Shown one piece after another: positions 17,601-28,248 of a stretch of DNA of 64,000 nt. The position numbers and the translations under genes were made by a program. Position 1 is the stretch's first letter. Every line of letters starts with the position of its first letter. The notes under the pieces are model-generated. The model saw only the letters and a program-made list of their open reading frames with translations, did not search any database and was not told where the DNA came from. This DNA is from Pseudomonadota bacterium (GTDB taxonomy: Bacteria > Pseudomonadota > Alphaproteobacteria > Sphingomonadales > Sphingomonadaceae), in assembly GCA_020160755.1 (NCBI GenBank), contig JAIUPN010000011.1:1-64000 (forward strand), in the 5' to 3' direction.

Positions 17601-18272
17601 ATGTGGCAACTCTATCAATTCCCGCTATGTCCCTTTTCGCGCAAGGTCCGCCTTTTGCTGGGCGAAAAGGGCGTCGGCTATGAATTGGTACGCGAATCGC
17701 CGTGGGAGCGCCGCGACGAGTTCATCGACCTCAATCCCGCCGGGCGCACCCCGGTGATGGTCGACGAGGCGCGCGGTCAGGTGCTGATGGACAGCATGGC
17801 GATCGCCGAATATTTCGAGGAAACCGTCGAGGGCAAGGCGATGATCAACGGCACGGCCGCAAACCGCGCCGAAATCCGCCGGCTGACCTCGTGGTTCGAT
17901 CACGACTTTTACTATGAAGTCACCGGCCCCCTGCTCTTCGAACGCATGCAAAAGCGCATCGTCCACCGCCAGCCGCCCGACGGCGGCGCGCTGCGCGAGG
18001 CGATGAAGGCCGCAAACAATCATCTCGACTATGTCGATTATCTGATCGACCACCGCACCTGGCTCGCCGGCGCGACGATGAGCCTCGCGGACCTGACCGC
18101 GGCGGCGCATATCTCGGTCGCCGACTATCTCGGCGGGATCGACTGGACGGGACATGAGCAGACGAAGGGCTGGTATTCGGGTCTGAAATCGCGTCCGAGC
18201 TTTCGCCCGCTGCTGGCCGAGCGGATGGAAATCGTGACGCCGCCGAAATATTATGAGGACGTCGACTTCTGA
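17601..18272 (+). CDS. Glutathione S-transferase family protein
   Basis: A 223-residue protein with the thioredoxin-like N-terminal domain (LYQFPLCPFSRKVRLLLGEK, including a CPFS active-site motif). A GRTPVMVDE segment contains the cis-proline, and DSMAIAEYFEE provides the glutathione-contact SMAI motif. The C-terminal helical domain carries the GATMSLADLTAAAH signature. A detoxification or stress role is inferred from the family; the substrate is unknown. ATG 17601 starts the conserved fold; an upstream in-frame start adds only non-conserved residues. Confidence 0.9.
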   Translation: MWQLYQFPLCPFSRKVRLLLGEKGVGYELVRESPWERRDEFIDLNPAGRTPVMVDEARGQVLMDSMAIAEYFEETVEGKAMINGTAANRAEIRRLTSWFDHDFYYEVTGPLLFERMQKRIVHRQPPDGGALREAMKAANNHLDYVDYLIDHRTWLAGATMSLADLTAAAHISVADYLGGIDWTGHEQTKGWYSGLKSRPSFRPLLAERMEIVTPPKYYEDVDF

Positions 18273-18282
18273 CGCAAAGGCG

Positions 18283-18882
18283 TCAGCAGCCCTTGTACTT
18301 CCAGTTGCGGTCCTTGCCCTCGGCGACCTGCGCGACGATCGTTTCGATGCGTTTGACGCGCGTTTCCTCGCGCTTCGCCTCGAGCACCCATTCGATATAG
18401 TCGCGCCGCTTGCCCGGCGAGAAGGCGTCCCAATGGCCCTGCGCCGCGGGATTGACCTTCAGCGCGGCGCCCAGATCGCCTGGCAGGTCGAGTGCAGCCT
18501 TGGGCTTGGGCGCAGGACGCTTGGCTTTGCCCTCGACGCAAAGCGCGGCCGCCTTGACGATAAACGCAGCCATCTCCTTGTCGGAGGGCAAATTGGCCAG
18601 CGATCCCAGCCGCCCCATGCTGCCCATCGCGCCGGTATCGCGCGGCGAACCCGTTACCTCCTCGTCGCGCCAGAAACCGAAGGCCGCATGCTCCTTGAAC
18701 GCCGCCATGCCCGCGAGATTCTGTCCGTGCAGCACAAAATGCGGCACGCCCCATTTCAGCGTCTCTTCGCTGCCCGGCGCATGGTCATGCACCAGTTCGC
18801 GCAAATGGGTCAGGATCGGCTGCGCAAAGGGCTGCGCCTTCGCGATATAGGCGTCGACGCGGGGGTCGCGTCTGCCGCTCAT
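18283..18882 (-). CDS. YdeI/OmpD-associated family protein (DUF1801-like)
   Basis: A 199-residue cytosolic-looking protein. The N-terminal part (LVHDHAPGSEETLKWGVPHFVLHGQNL) has the DUF1801/YdhG-like fold pattern. The C-terminal part (AFSPGKRRDYIEWVLEAKREETRVKRI) matches the YdeI bacteriocin-protection-type domain. The biological role is not established. ATG 18882 lies 7 bp after the ubiG stop, so both are probably one transcript. Confidence 0.75.
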   Translation of the reverse strand: MSGRRDPRVDAYIAKAQPFAQPILTHLRELVHDHAPGSEETLKWGVPHFVLHGQNLAGMAAFKEHAAFGFWRDEEVTGSPRDTGAMGSMGRLGSLANLPSDKEMAAFIVKAAALCVEGKAKRPAPKPKAALDLPGDLGAALKVNPAAQGHWDAFSPGKRRDYIEWVLEAKREETRVKRIETIVAQVAEGKDRNWKYKGC

Positions 18883-18889
18883 TTGGCGC

Positions 18890-19615
18890 TCAGCCCGGCC
18901 ACCGCGCCGCAACCAGATAGTTGAGCGCCTCGCTGCCGCCCAGCTTGAAGCCCTTCGCCGCCGACGGCGACAGACCGGTGCGGTCGACGACCTCCAGCCC
19001 CGCGCCTTCGAGCAGCTTTGTCAGCTCCCCGGGCTTCAGGAACTGGTCCCAGTCGTGCGTCCCGCGCGGTACCGCGCCGACGCGCTCGGCCGCCTCGACG
19101 AGCAGCAGCTTCGAAAGCATCGTCCGATTGGGCGTCGACAGGATCATCAGCCCGCCCAGCGCCAGCCGCGCCGCGAGCTCGCCGATGAAGGCGGCCGGAT
19201 CTGTGACATGCTCGACGACCTCCATCGAGGTGACGAGATCAAAGGTCGCGGGCGGCAGCGCGGCGAGTTCGCCCGCGAAATAGCTGATCGCAAGCCCCTG
19301 CCCCGCCGCATGCCCCTGCGCCGCGGCGATATTCTCCGGCGCCGCATCGACGCCCGTCACCCTCGCGCCCATCCGCGCGAGCGGCTCGGCGAGCAAGCCG
19401 GCGCCGCACCCGACATCGATCGCACTGCGCCCAGCGAGCGCAAAACGCTCGCGCGCGTCGACGTGCCAATGCGCGTCGATCTGGTCGCGGATATAGGCCA
19501 GCCGCACCGGGTTGAGCTTGTGCAGCATCGCCGAAGACCCGTGCGGGTCCCACCAGTCGGCGGCGAGCGCCCCGAAATGGGCTGCTTCGTGCGGATTGAT
19601 CGTGGCAACGCTCAT
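18890..19615 (-). CDS. ubiG: Ubiquinone O-methyltransferase UbiG
   Basis: A 241-residue class I SAM methyltransferase for both O-methylation steps of ubiquinone synthesis. It has the SAM motif IDVGCGAGLLAEPLARMG (~60), the post-I acidic VTGVDAA, and the family signatures AADWWDPHG and EVVEHVTDP. HDWDQFLKPGEL and the C-terminal YLVAARWPG are typical of UbiG. ATG 19615 (MSVATINPHE) begins the conserved region. It is divergent from lysC, a pairing common in alphaproteobacteria. Confidence 0.95.
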   Translation of the reverse strand: MSVATINPHEAAHFGALAADWWDPHGSSAMLHKLNPVRLAYIRDQIDAHWHVDARERFALAGRSAIDVGCGAGLLAEPLARMGARVTGVDAAPENIAAAQGHAAGQGLAISYFAGELAALPPATFDLVTSMEVVEHVTDPAAFIGELAARLALGGLMILSTPNRTMLSKLLLVEAAERVGAVPRGTHDWDQFLKPGELTKLLEGAGLEVVDRTGLSPSAAKGFKLGGSEALNYLVAARWPG

Positions 19616-19775
19616 GCCCCGCGATGTGGCACCGTGCCTCGCGCCATGCAAGAAATTCTATCCCGCGCATAGGTTCTCGCGCTTGCCATCGCCCGCCCCC
19701 TTGCCTAACAGCGCGAGCGCCGCAGAAATCCACGGGAAAGTTGCGGTTGAAACTTATTCAGGAAAGCGGGGCGAG

Positions 19776-21023
19776 ATGGCGCGGATCGTGATGAAATTCG
19801 GGGGCACGTCGATGGCGGGCACCGAGCGGATTCGCACCGTGGCGAAACTCGTCGCGCGCGAAGTCGCCAACGGCAATGAAGTCGCCGTGGTCGTATCGGC
19901 GATGGCGGGCGAAACCGACCGGCTGGTCAATTTCTGCCGCGAAGCGAACCCGCGCTACGACCCCGCCGAATATGACGTTGTCGTCGCCGCGGGCGAACAG
20001 GTGACGTCGGGGCTCCTCGCGCTCACCTTGCAGGCGATGGGCACCCCGGCGCGTAGCTGGCTCGGCTGGCAGCTCCCGATCCGTACCGAAGAGGCGCACT
20101 CCCGCGCGCGCATCGCCGACATCGACACCGGCGCACTCGGCGCCGCGATGGCGAAGGGCGAGGTCGCCGTGATCCCGGGCTTCCAGGGCATGATGGACGA
20201 CGGCCGCGTCTCGACGCTCGGCCGCGGCGGTTCGGACACCAGCGCGGTCGCGGTGGCGGCGGCACTCAAGGCCGACCGCTGCGACATCTACACCGACGTC
20301 GACGGCGTCTATACGACCGACCCGCGCATCGTCGCGCGCGCGCGCAAGCTCGACTATGTCACCTACGAGGAAATGCTCGAGCTCGCGAGCGTCGGCGCGA
20401 AAGTGCTTCAGACGCGCTCGGTCGGGCTTGCGATGAAAGAGGGCGTGCGCGTGCAGGTCCTCTCCAGCTTCGTCGAAGGCGACGAAGCGCCCAAAAAAGG
20501 CACGATGATCGTCAGCGACGAGGAAATAGAGGAACATCAGATGGAACGGCAGCTGATCACCGGCATCGCCCACGACAAGAATGAAGCGAAGATCATCGTC
20601 ACGCGCGTGCCCGACAAGCCGGGCGCGGTCGCGAACATCTTCGGCCCGCTCGCCGCGGCCGGGATCAACGTCGACATGATCATCCAGAATGTCGGCCGCG
20701 AAAAGGGCGAGACCGACGTGACCTTCACCGTTCCCGCCACCGACCTCCTCCGCTCGATCGACCTGCTCGAAGCCGCGAAGGACAAGATCGGTTTCAACCG
20801 CATCATCAGCGACGACAAGGTCGCGAAGATCAGCGTCGTCGGCGTCGGCATGAAGAGCCACGCCGGGGTTGCGAGCACGATGTTTCGCGCGCTGGCTGAT
20901 CGCGGCATCAACATTCAGGCGATCTCGACCAGCGAGATCAAGGTCAGCGTGCTGATCGACGAGGACGAAACCGAACTCGCGGTGCGCGTGCTGCACACCG
21001 CCTACGGACTCGACGCCGACTAA
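19776..21023 (+). CDS. lysC: Aspartate kinase
   Basis: A 415-residue enzyme that phosphorylates aspartate at the entry to lysine, threonine and methionine synthesis. The kinase signature KFGGTSMAG is at residues ~7-15 and the catalytic domain runs to ~245. Two C-terminal ACT domains follow (VPDKPGAVANIFGPL and VGMKSHAGVASTMFRAL), the feedback-sensing part. Length is normal. ATG 19776 is placed right before the conserved MARIVMKFGGTS block. Confidence 0.97.
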   Translation: MARIVMKFGGTSMAGTERIRTVAKLVAREVANGNEVAVVVSAMAGETDRLVNFCREANPRYDPAEYDVVVAAGEQVTSGLLALTLQAMGTPARSWLGWQLPIRTEEAHSRARIADIDTGALGAAMAKGEVAVIPGFQGMMDDGRVSTLGRGGSDTSAVAVAAALKADRCDIYTDVDGVYTTDPRIVARARKLDYVTYEEMLELASVGAKVLQTRSVGLAMKEGVRVQVLSSFVEGDEAPKKGTMIVSDEEIEEHQMERQLITGIAHDKNEAKIIVTRVPDKPGAVANIFGPLAAAGINVDMIIQNVGREKGETDVTFTVPATDLLRSIDLLEAAKDKIGFNRIISDDKVAKISVVGVGMKSHAGVASTMFRALADRGINIQAISTSEIKVSVLIDEDETELAVRVLHTAYGLDAD

Positions 21024-21027
21024 ACCC

Positions 21028-21612
21028 CTATTCGGCCGCCAGCGGTTGCAGCTCGCCGTCCGCGCGGCGGCGCAGCCGCGTCTGCCCGATGAAATGCACC
21101 ACCGCAATGTGGACCGCGAACAGGCCGAACTTCGACGCCAGCGGGAATATCCCGATGAACAGCGGCCACCATGCAGTGAAAAAGAGCGCGACCACGAGGT
21201 TGAGGCCGGCGCTGACGAACATCAGCCCCGCCCAGATCATCCCGAACCGGTCCATCACATCGCCGACCAGCGCGAGCTGTTCGGGCAGGATGTAGCGATT
21301 GAGCCAGCCGCGGCGCAGCATCACCGACCCGACGATCAGATAGACGATCGTCGGCTTCGCCATCACGAAGCGCGGGTCGCCGGTCAATAGCGTCGCGGCG
21401 GCAGTGAACAGCACCGAAGCGAGGCTGATCCACTGTAACGCCGCAATCCGGTGGCCCCGCACCAGCTCGTATCCGATCACCGCGACCGCAACCACAGTCC
21501 CCGCGACGACGGCGGGAACGATGCCCGCGCCGGCGGCGAGCAGAACCGCAAAGACGAGCACGCCGAGCGAGTCGAACAGCATCGGTCCGATGGCATAAAG
21601 CAGGGTTTTCAT
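21028..21612 (-). CDS. YciB/IspZ-like inner-membrane protein
   Basis: A 194-residue protein with about five hydrophobic segments. The DPRFVMAKPTIVYLIVGSVML stretch closely resembles the YciB (intracellular septation protein A) family, whose members affect envelope integrity and division. Whether this copy is the main YciB is not clear. ATG 21612 (MKTLLYAIGP) is preferred because upstream residues are polar and unconserved. It is divergent from a TetR regulator that may control it. Confidence 0.75.
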   Translation of the reverse strand: MKTLLYAIGPMLFDSLGVLVFAVLLAAGAGIVPAVVAGTVVAVAVIGYELVRGHRIAALQWISLASVLFTAAATLLTGDPRFVMAKPTIVYLIVGSVMLRRGWLNRYILPEQLALVGDVMDRFGMIWAGLMFVSAGLNLVVALFFTAWWPLFIGIFPLASKFGLFAVHIAVVHFIGQTRLRRRADGELQPLAAE

Positions 21613-21641
21613 CCGCCGTTCCTTTCGACTCAATGTTTCCA

Positions 21642-21697
21642 CTGTCAATATCGATGGTCGCGGCAGCCGAAGTCAAGCATTAAATTGACAGCGTCAA
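21642..21697. promoter_or_regulatory. Possible TetR operator between divergent genes
   Basis: CTGTCAAT (21642-21649) and ATTGACAG (21684-21691) form an inverted pair 34 bp apart. The second copy lies in the smaller palindrome TTGAC-AGC-GTCAA (21685-21697). They sit between the divergent YciB-like and TetR genes, where a TetR autoregulatory operator would be expected. Binding is not demonstrated. Confidence 0.35.
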
Positions 21698-21719
21698 CAT
21701 TGTGCGTTTAAGCGGCCGC

Positions 21720-22319
21720 ATGACCAGACCCTATCATCATGGCGATCTGCGCGCGGCGCTGCTCGCCGCCGCCGAAGAGATTGTGAACCGCGACGGGGTT
21801 GCGGGACTGACATTGCGCGGCGTCGCGCGCGACGTCGGCGCTTCACACGCCGCGCCCAAAAATCACTTCGACGATCTGACCGGGCTTGTCAGCGAACTCG
21901 CGGCGGTCGGCTTCAACCGCTTCGCCGACGCGATGCAAAACGCAGCCGCGCGTCACGCGGATCCGCAGGACCGGCTCAACGCGATCGGCCGCGCCTATGT
22001 CGAATTCGCGCTCGCCGAACCGGGGCTGTTTCAGCTGATGTTCCGCGGCGAGCGGCTCGACAAGACGCGCCCCGCGCTGCACGGGGCGATGCTGCGCGCG
22101 TTCGGTACACTGACCGGCTCGGTCGCCGCCACCCACGACGACGATCCCGACGCCGCGCGTTCCACCCGCGCCACCCGCGCCCATGCCGCGCGCGCGTGGA
22201 GCATGGTGCACGGCTTTGCGGTCCTGCTGCTCGACGACCGGCTCAACCCGCTGCTCGACGCGGACGCTCCGCGCGCCGACGCACTGGCGCTGCTCGATGA
22301 CATGCTGACGATGGGCTGA
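21720..22319 (+). CDS. TetR/AcrR family regulator
   Basis: A 199-residue regulator. The N-terminal helix-turn-helix is clear (DGVAGLTLRGVARDVGASHAA, ~30-50). The C-terminal ligand domain looks like the WHG/TetR_C_13 type (YVEFALAEPGLFQLMF). A GTG at 21702 would add six residues; ATG 21720 is preferred because conserved homology starts at TRPYHHGDLR. The likely target is the divergent membrane-protein gene and itself; the ligand is unknown. Confidence 0.85.
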   Translation: MTRPYHHGDLRAALLAAAEEIVNRDGVAGLTLRGVARDVGASHAAPKNHFDDLTGLVSELAAVGFNRFADAMQNAAARHADPQDRLNAIGRAYVEFALAEPGLFQLMFRGERLDKTRPALHGAMLRAFGTLTGSVAATHDDDPDAARSTRATRAHAARAWSMVHGFAVLLLDDRLNPLLDADAPRADALALLDDMLTMG

Positions 22320-22357
22320 ACCCGCACCGCCGCTGCCTCTGTCTTTCGGAAAAGAAA

Positions 22358-22393
22358 GACCCGCCCCCAGGCCCATGTCCCCGGAGGCGGGTC
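22358..22393 (-). terminator. Terminator between tetR-like gene and katG
   Basis: GACCCGCC (22358-22365) pairs with GGCGGGTC (22386-22393). Read on the minus strand, the hairpin is followed by TTTCTTTT, fitting an intrinsic terminator for katG. A second very GC-rich hairpin (CCCCCGGCCCCGC / GCGGGGCCGGGGG, ~22424-22451) lies between it and the katG stop. Confidence 0.6.
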
Positions 22394-22456
22394 GCGACCC
22401 GTCGTCCATTGGCCACCCCCGGCCCCGCGGCATGATGCGGGGCCGGGGGCGCCGGA

Positions 22457-25026
<2,570 letters not shown>

Positions 25027-25182
25027 GTGGCTAACACCCCCAACCAGCAGAACGAGAAGAAACCGCAGGCGGATCGCGACGAAGAACAGCGCCGCCAGCA
25101 ACAGCAGCAGGGCGGCCAGAACCGGCAGCCCGGCAGTGACCAGCGTCCCGATCAGGGTCGCCAGAACCCGCAGCAGCGCTGA
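25027..25182 (+). CDS. 51-residue Gln/Arg-rich small protein
   Basis: The start is GTG 25027 with AAAGGAG upstream at good spacing. The product starts MANTPNQQNEKK and is almost entirely polar (Gln, Asn, Arg, Asp, Pro, Gly), with no hydrophobic core, so it is probably intrinsically disordered and cytoplasmic. No named family is recognised. The ribosome site, a candidate stress promoter upstream and a strong terminator directly downstream support a real gene. A general-stress role is inference. Confidence 0.6.
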   Translation: MANTPNQQNEKKPQADRDEEQRRQQQQQGGQNRQPGSDQRPDQGRQNPQQR

Positions 25183-25201
25183 CGCCGTCAGCCTGCATGA
25201 G

Positions 25202-25230
25202 AAAGGGCGGCCCTGCGGGGCCGCCCTTTT
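25202..25230. terminator. Strong bidirectional terminator
   Basis: GGGCGGCCC pairs with GGGCCGCCC around a TGCG loop, flanked by AAA on the left and TTTT on the right. It works in both directions and separates the small protein gene from the convergent TonB receptor. Confidence 0.85.
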
Positions 25231-25252
25231 CTTTTGCCCGAACAATATAGGG

Positions 25253-27772
25253 TCAGAAGCTGAACTTGACCGTTCCGCCCCATGTTTGCGGGTCGCCCGG
25301 CTGGCCGGCGATCAGGCCGACATTGCCCGGCGCGACCTGAAGCGTTTCGATGTAATTCACGTCGAAGGCGTTGCGGACCCAGCCGAAGACATCGAGGCCG
25401 TCGGCACGGAAGCCGACGCGGAAGTTGGTCAGGGCATAGCCCTTGACGTCGGTGTAGATCGACGGCGACGCATTGGAATTCCAGTGCGAGCGATAGCTGC
25501 CGTCGACGCCGACGTAGATCTGGCCATCCTTCGACAGCAGCGTAACCGGCGCGTTGGCCTCGGCCCCATAAGAGAAGGCCCATTTCGATACGCCGGGCAG
25601 GTCGAAACCCGAAATGTCGCACTGCCGCGGGCTGAGCGCGCCGGGTACGCCGGGCTGCGAATAGTCGGGCGCGGCTCCGGCCGGCTGAAGCGTGCCGCCG
25701 GACAATTCGGGCGGGCACGGCGCGTTGACGAACTTCTTGTACTTCGCATCGGTGTACGCGCCGTTCGCATAGGCGGTGAAGCGGTCGCTGGCGCGGATCT
25801 TGAAGTCCGCCTCGACGCCTTGCGAAACGACCTTTTCCGCATTGGCGAGATAGCCGCGGACGGTGCCGAACTGGCCGCCATTCACCGTCGCCTGGAAGTT
25901 CTTGATCTCGGTACGGAAGGCCGAGAGGTTGAACGTCGCGAGGCGGTTGAAGAAGGAGGTCTTGAGGCCGATTTCGAAGTGGTTGACCGATTCCGGCTTC
26001 ACCGTGCTCGCCGACAGCTCGGGCAGGTTGGTGGCGCTGTTGAGCGGCAGGCCGTTCTGGTTGATCCCGACGGTCTTGAAGGTTTTCGCATAGGTCGCAT
26101 AGGCGAGGATATCGGGCGTGACCTTGTAATTCACATTGAGATCGTAGCTGAAGTTCCAGTCGCTGACCGACGGCGACGTGCTCTGCGGCTGATAGACGCC
26201 GCACTGGGCGGCAAGCGCGCTGTTTGCCGCCAGCGGCGGGGTGCAGTTGATGACCTGCCCCGCACCATTCGTCACGACGCGCTGATAGAAACCCGACTTC
26301 TTGTCATAGTTGACGCGAATGCCCGGCTGGATGGTCAGTTCGGGGGTCAGTTTGTAGCTGAGCTGGCCATAGAGCGCCGCGCTGGTGCTCTTCAGGAACT
26401 GCGTGTTGGTTGCCGTGAGGCCGTTGAGGATGGCGGGATTGTCCCTGCCCTGCGCCGCCGTCAGGCTCCACAGGCTCGCGTTCGGGCCCTGCTGTTCAGT
26501 GCCCTGCGTGTCGATCCGCTGCTTGAAGCCGAACAGCCCGACGACGAAATCCAGCTTGTCCCCCGAATAATTGTAACGGAACTCCTGGCTATACTGGTCC
26601 TGCTGCGACGGGTTCTGCGATTTGGAAACGATCGACGCGCCGGTGAAGTCGCGGTCGTTTTCGGGTTTCCAGTCCCAGAAGCGCCAGGCCGAGATCGAGG
26701 TGAAGGTACCGGGACCGACGTCCCACTTCACCTTCACCGACGCGCCGCCGATCTTGTTGCCCGCGTTGAGGCTGGCGTCGATGTCGGTCAGGCGGTCATA
26801 GACGTTGCGGCTGGGGACCGAAAAATTCTGCCCGGGATTGGCGGCGTTCAGCCGCGCGATCAGCGCATCATACTGGCGGTCGAGCGCACGCTGCGTGCGG
26901 CCGACGCGGACGAACGACGTGCCATAGCCTTCGGGATCCTGCTTGCTGTAGTCGCCCGACAGCGTGATGCTGAGATCCTCGTTCGGCTTGAACAGCAGCT
27001 GGCCGCGAAGCCCCAGATTATCCTGCTCGTTGATCCAGCGATCGCTCGTGACGTTGAAGATCGTACCGCGCCGGCTGGTCGCGGCGATCGCGAGGCGCGC
27101 GGCAATGGTTTCCGACAGCGGGCCGGAAACCGCCGCCTTCGCCTGCCGGTAATTGAGGTTGCCGACGCTCACCTCTGCCCGCCCCTCGAAATCGAAGGTC
27201 GGCTGGTTGGTCGTGATGTTGATCGCACCGGCGGTGGTGTTCTTGCCGTACAGCGTCCCCTGCGGCCCGCGCAGCACCTCGACCTGATCGACATCGAGGA
27301 AGTCGAAGGTCGCAGCCGCGACGCGCGAATTATAGACGTCGTCGACATAGATGCCGACGCCCTGTTCGAAGCCGTCGCTGGTCAGGCCGTAAGGCACACC
27401 GAGACCGCGGATGTTGACCGACGTGTTGCGCGGGTTGGTGGTGTAGACCTGCAACGTCGGCGCGAGCTGCTGGAGCTTTACGACGTTGAAGTTGCCGGTG
27501 GCTTCGATCGAATCGCCGCGGATGACCGAAATCGCGACCGGCACTTCCTGCGCGGTCTCCTGCCGGCGGCGGGCCGTCACGATGATGATGTCGCCGCGGC
27601 TGGCGGTGTCGTCGGCCTGATCGGCCGCGTCGGCCGTCCCGACGGCAACGGCGGCCTCATCGGCCCCGGTTTCCGCAGCGAACGCGGGGGTCGCGCCGAA
27701 CGCGAGAAGAAGCGAGAGTGTAAGTGCGGACGCCGGCACGCGGCGACGGACGGACGGATATTTTGCGGTCAT
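25253..27772 (-). CDS. TonB-dependent outer-membrane receptor
   Basis: An 839-residue receptor with a signal peptide (ends ~ATPAFA). It has a TonB-box-like DIIIVTARRR, a plug domain (~60-180, with NIRGLG and VEVLRGPQGTLYGKNTTAGAINI) and a 22-strand-type barrel ending in Phe (VKFSF). Substrate cannot be read from sequence. A YezD-type gene, a family tied to sulfur starvation, lies just upstream and suggests an organosulfur ligand, as an inference. The 5' leader can form a hairpin that includes the ribosome site. Confidence 0.9.
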   Translation of the reverse strand: MTAKYPSVRRRVPASALTLSLLLAFGATPAFAAETGADEAAVAVGTADAADQADDTASRGDIIIVTARRRQETAQEVPVAISVIRGDSIEATGNFNVVKLQQLAPTLQVYTTNPRNTSVNIRGLGVPYGLTSDGFEQGVGIYVDDVYNSRVAAATFDFLDVDQVEVLRGPQGTLYGKNTTAGAINITTNQPTFDFEGRAEVSVGNLNYRQAKAAVSGPLSETIAARLAIAATSRRGTIFNVTSDRWINEQDNLGLRGQLLFKPNEDLSITLSGDYSKQDPEGYGTSFVRVGRTQRALDRQYDALIARLNAANPGQNFSVPSRNVYDRLTDIDASLNAGNKIGGASVKVKWDVGPGTFTSISAWRFWDWKPENDRDFTGASIVSKSQNPSQQDQYSQEFRYNYSGDKLDFVVGLFGFKQRIDTQGTEQQGPNASLWSLTAAQGRDNPAILNGLTATNTQFLKSTSAALYGQLSYKLTPELTIQPGIRVNYDKKSGFYQRVVTNGAGQVINCTPPLAANSALAAQCGVYQPQSTSPSVSDWNFSYDLNVNYKVTPDILAYATYAKTFKTVGINQNGLPLNSATNLPELSASTVKPESVNHFEIGLKTSFFNRLATFNLSAFRTEIKNFQATVNGGQFGTVRGYLANAEKVVSQGVEADFKIRASDRFTAYANGAYTDAKYKKFVNAPCPPELSGGTLQPAGAAPDYSQPGVPGALSPRQCDISGFDLPGVSKWAFSYGAEANAPVTLLSKDGQIYVGVDGSYRSHWNSNASPSIYTDVKGYALTNFRVGFRADGLDVFGWVRNAFDVNYIETLQVAPGNVGLIAGQPGDPQTWGGTVKFSF

Positions 27773-27774
27773 GA

Positions 27775-27810
27775 CAATTTTCCTGTTGCTTTGAAGTCAT
27801 ACGAAAATTG
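27775..27810 (-). promoter_or_regulatory. Leader hairpin overlapping the receptor ribosome site
   Basis: CAATTTTC (27775-27782) and GAAAATTG (27803-27810) are perfect 8-bp arms 20 nt apart. On the mRNA the downstream arm contains AGGAAAA, the ribosome site of the TonB receptor, and ends 2 nt before ATG 27772. Folding would hide the site, so translational control is possible. It could instead be a protein-binding operator. Confidence 0.45.
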
Positions 27811-27873
27811 CCACATCCGGCGGTCCGGTCTGCGGCAGGATGAGGGATCGACCCTCGCTGGGAGCTGCTGTGT

Positions 27874-28044
27874 TCAGTTGGGGTAGCGGTGCCGCTCGGT
27901 CACATCGACCTGCACAAGACGCCCCTCATGCACCGTCAGCTGGATCGCACCGAACTTCAGCTTGTCGAGTGCCTCAAGCACCGTCTGGATGGCGCGGGGC
28001 ACCTCTTCGGAGCCGCCTTTGGCGACTTCGTGGATAGCGCTCAT
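27874..28044 (-). CDS. YezD family small protein (DUF2292)
   Basis: A 56-residue protein. The core VLEALDKLKFGAIQLTVHEGRLVQVDVTER matches the YezD/DUF2292 family, short proteins often found with sulfur-assimilation and sulfonate-uptake genes and thought to be linked to sulfur starvation. Two ATGs are close together (28050, 28044); AAAGGA is correctly spaced only for 28044. It is upstream of and co-directional with the TonB receptor, about 100 bp away, suggesting a shared regulon. Confidence 0.8.
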   Translation of the reverse strand: MSAIHEVAKGGSEEVPRAIQTVLEALDKLKFGAIQLTVHEGRLVQVDVTERHRYPN

Positions 28045-28101
28045 GATCATTCCTTTCCCTCTTGGATTCGTCGGCCAAGCATATGCCAAGTGATTTAGTA
28101 G

Positions 28102-28112
28102 ACAATGATTGT
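28102..28112. promoter_or_regulatory. Small palindrome in the yezD/monooxygenase intergenic region
   Basis: ACAAT-G-ATTGT is a perfect dyad in an AT-rich patch between the divergent YezD gene (start 28044) and the monooxygenase gene (start 28249). Its place suits a regulator binding site for one or both genes. The regulator is unknown. Confidence 0.3.
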
Positions 28113-28248
28113 TTTGCTTTCTGCGCCGAAAGGTTCGGTTGTTGCGCCAGACGGACCGCGCCGAACGGATTCAGGCGTGCGACGGGCCGACAGCCACAAC
28201 GACGCCAGGGATTGCGCGCGAGTCCCAGTGCTGGCAAAGGCAGCCTCA

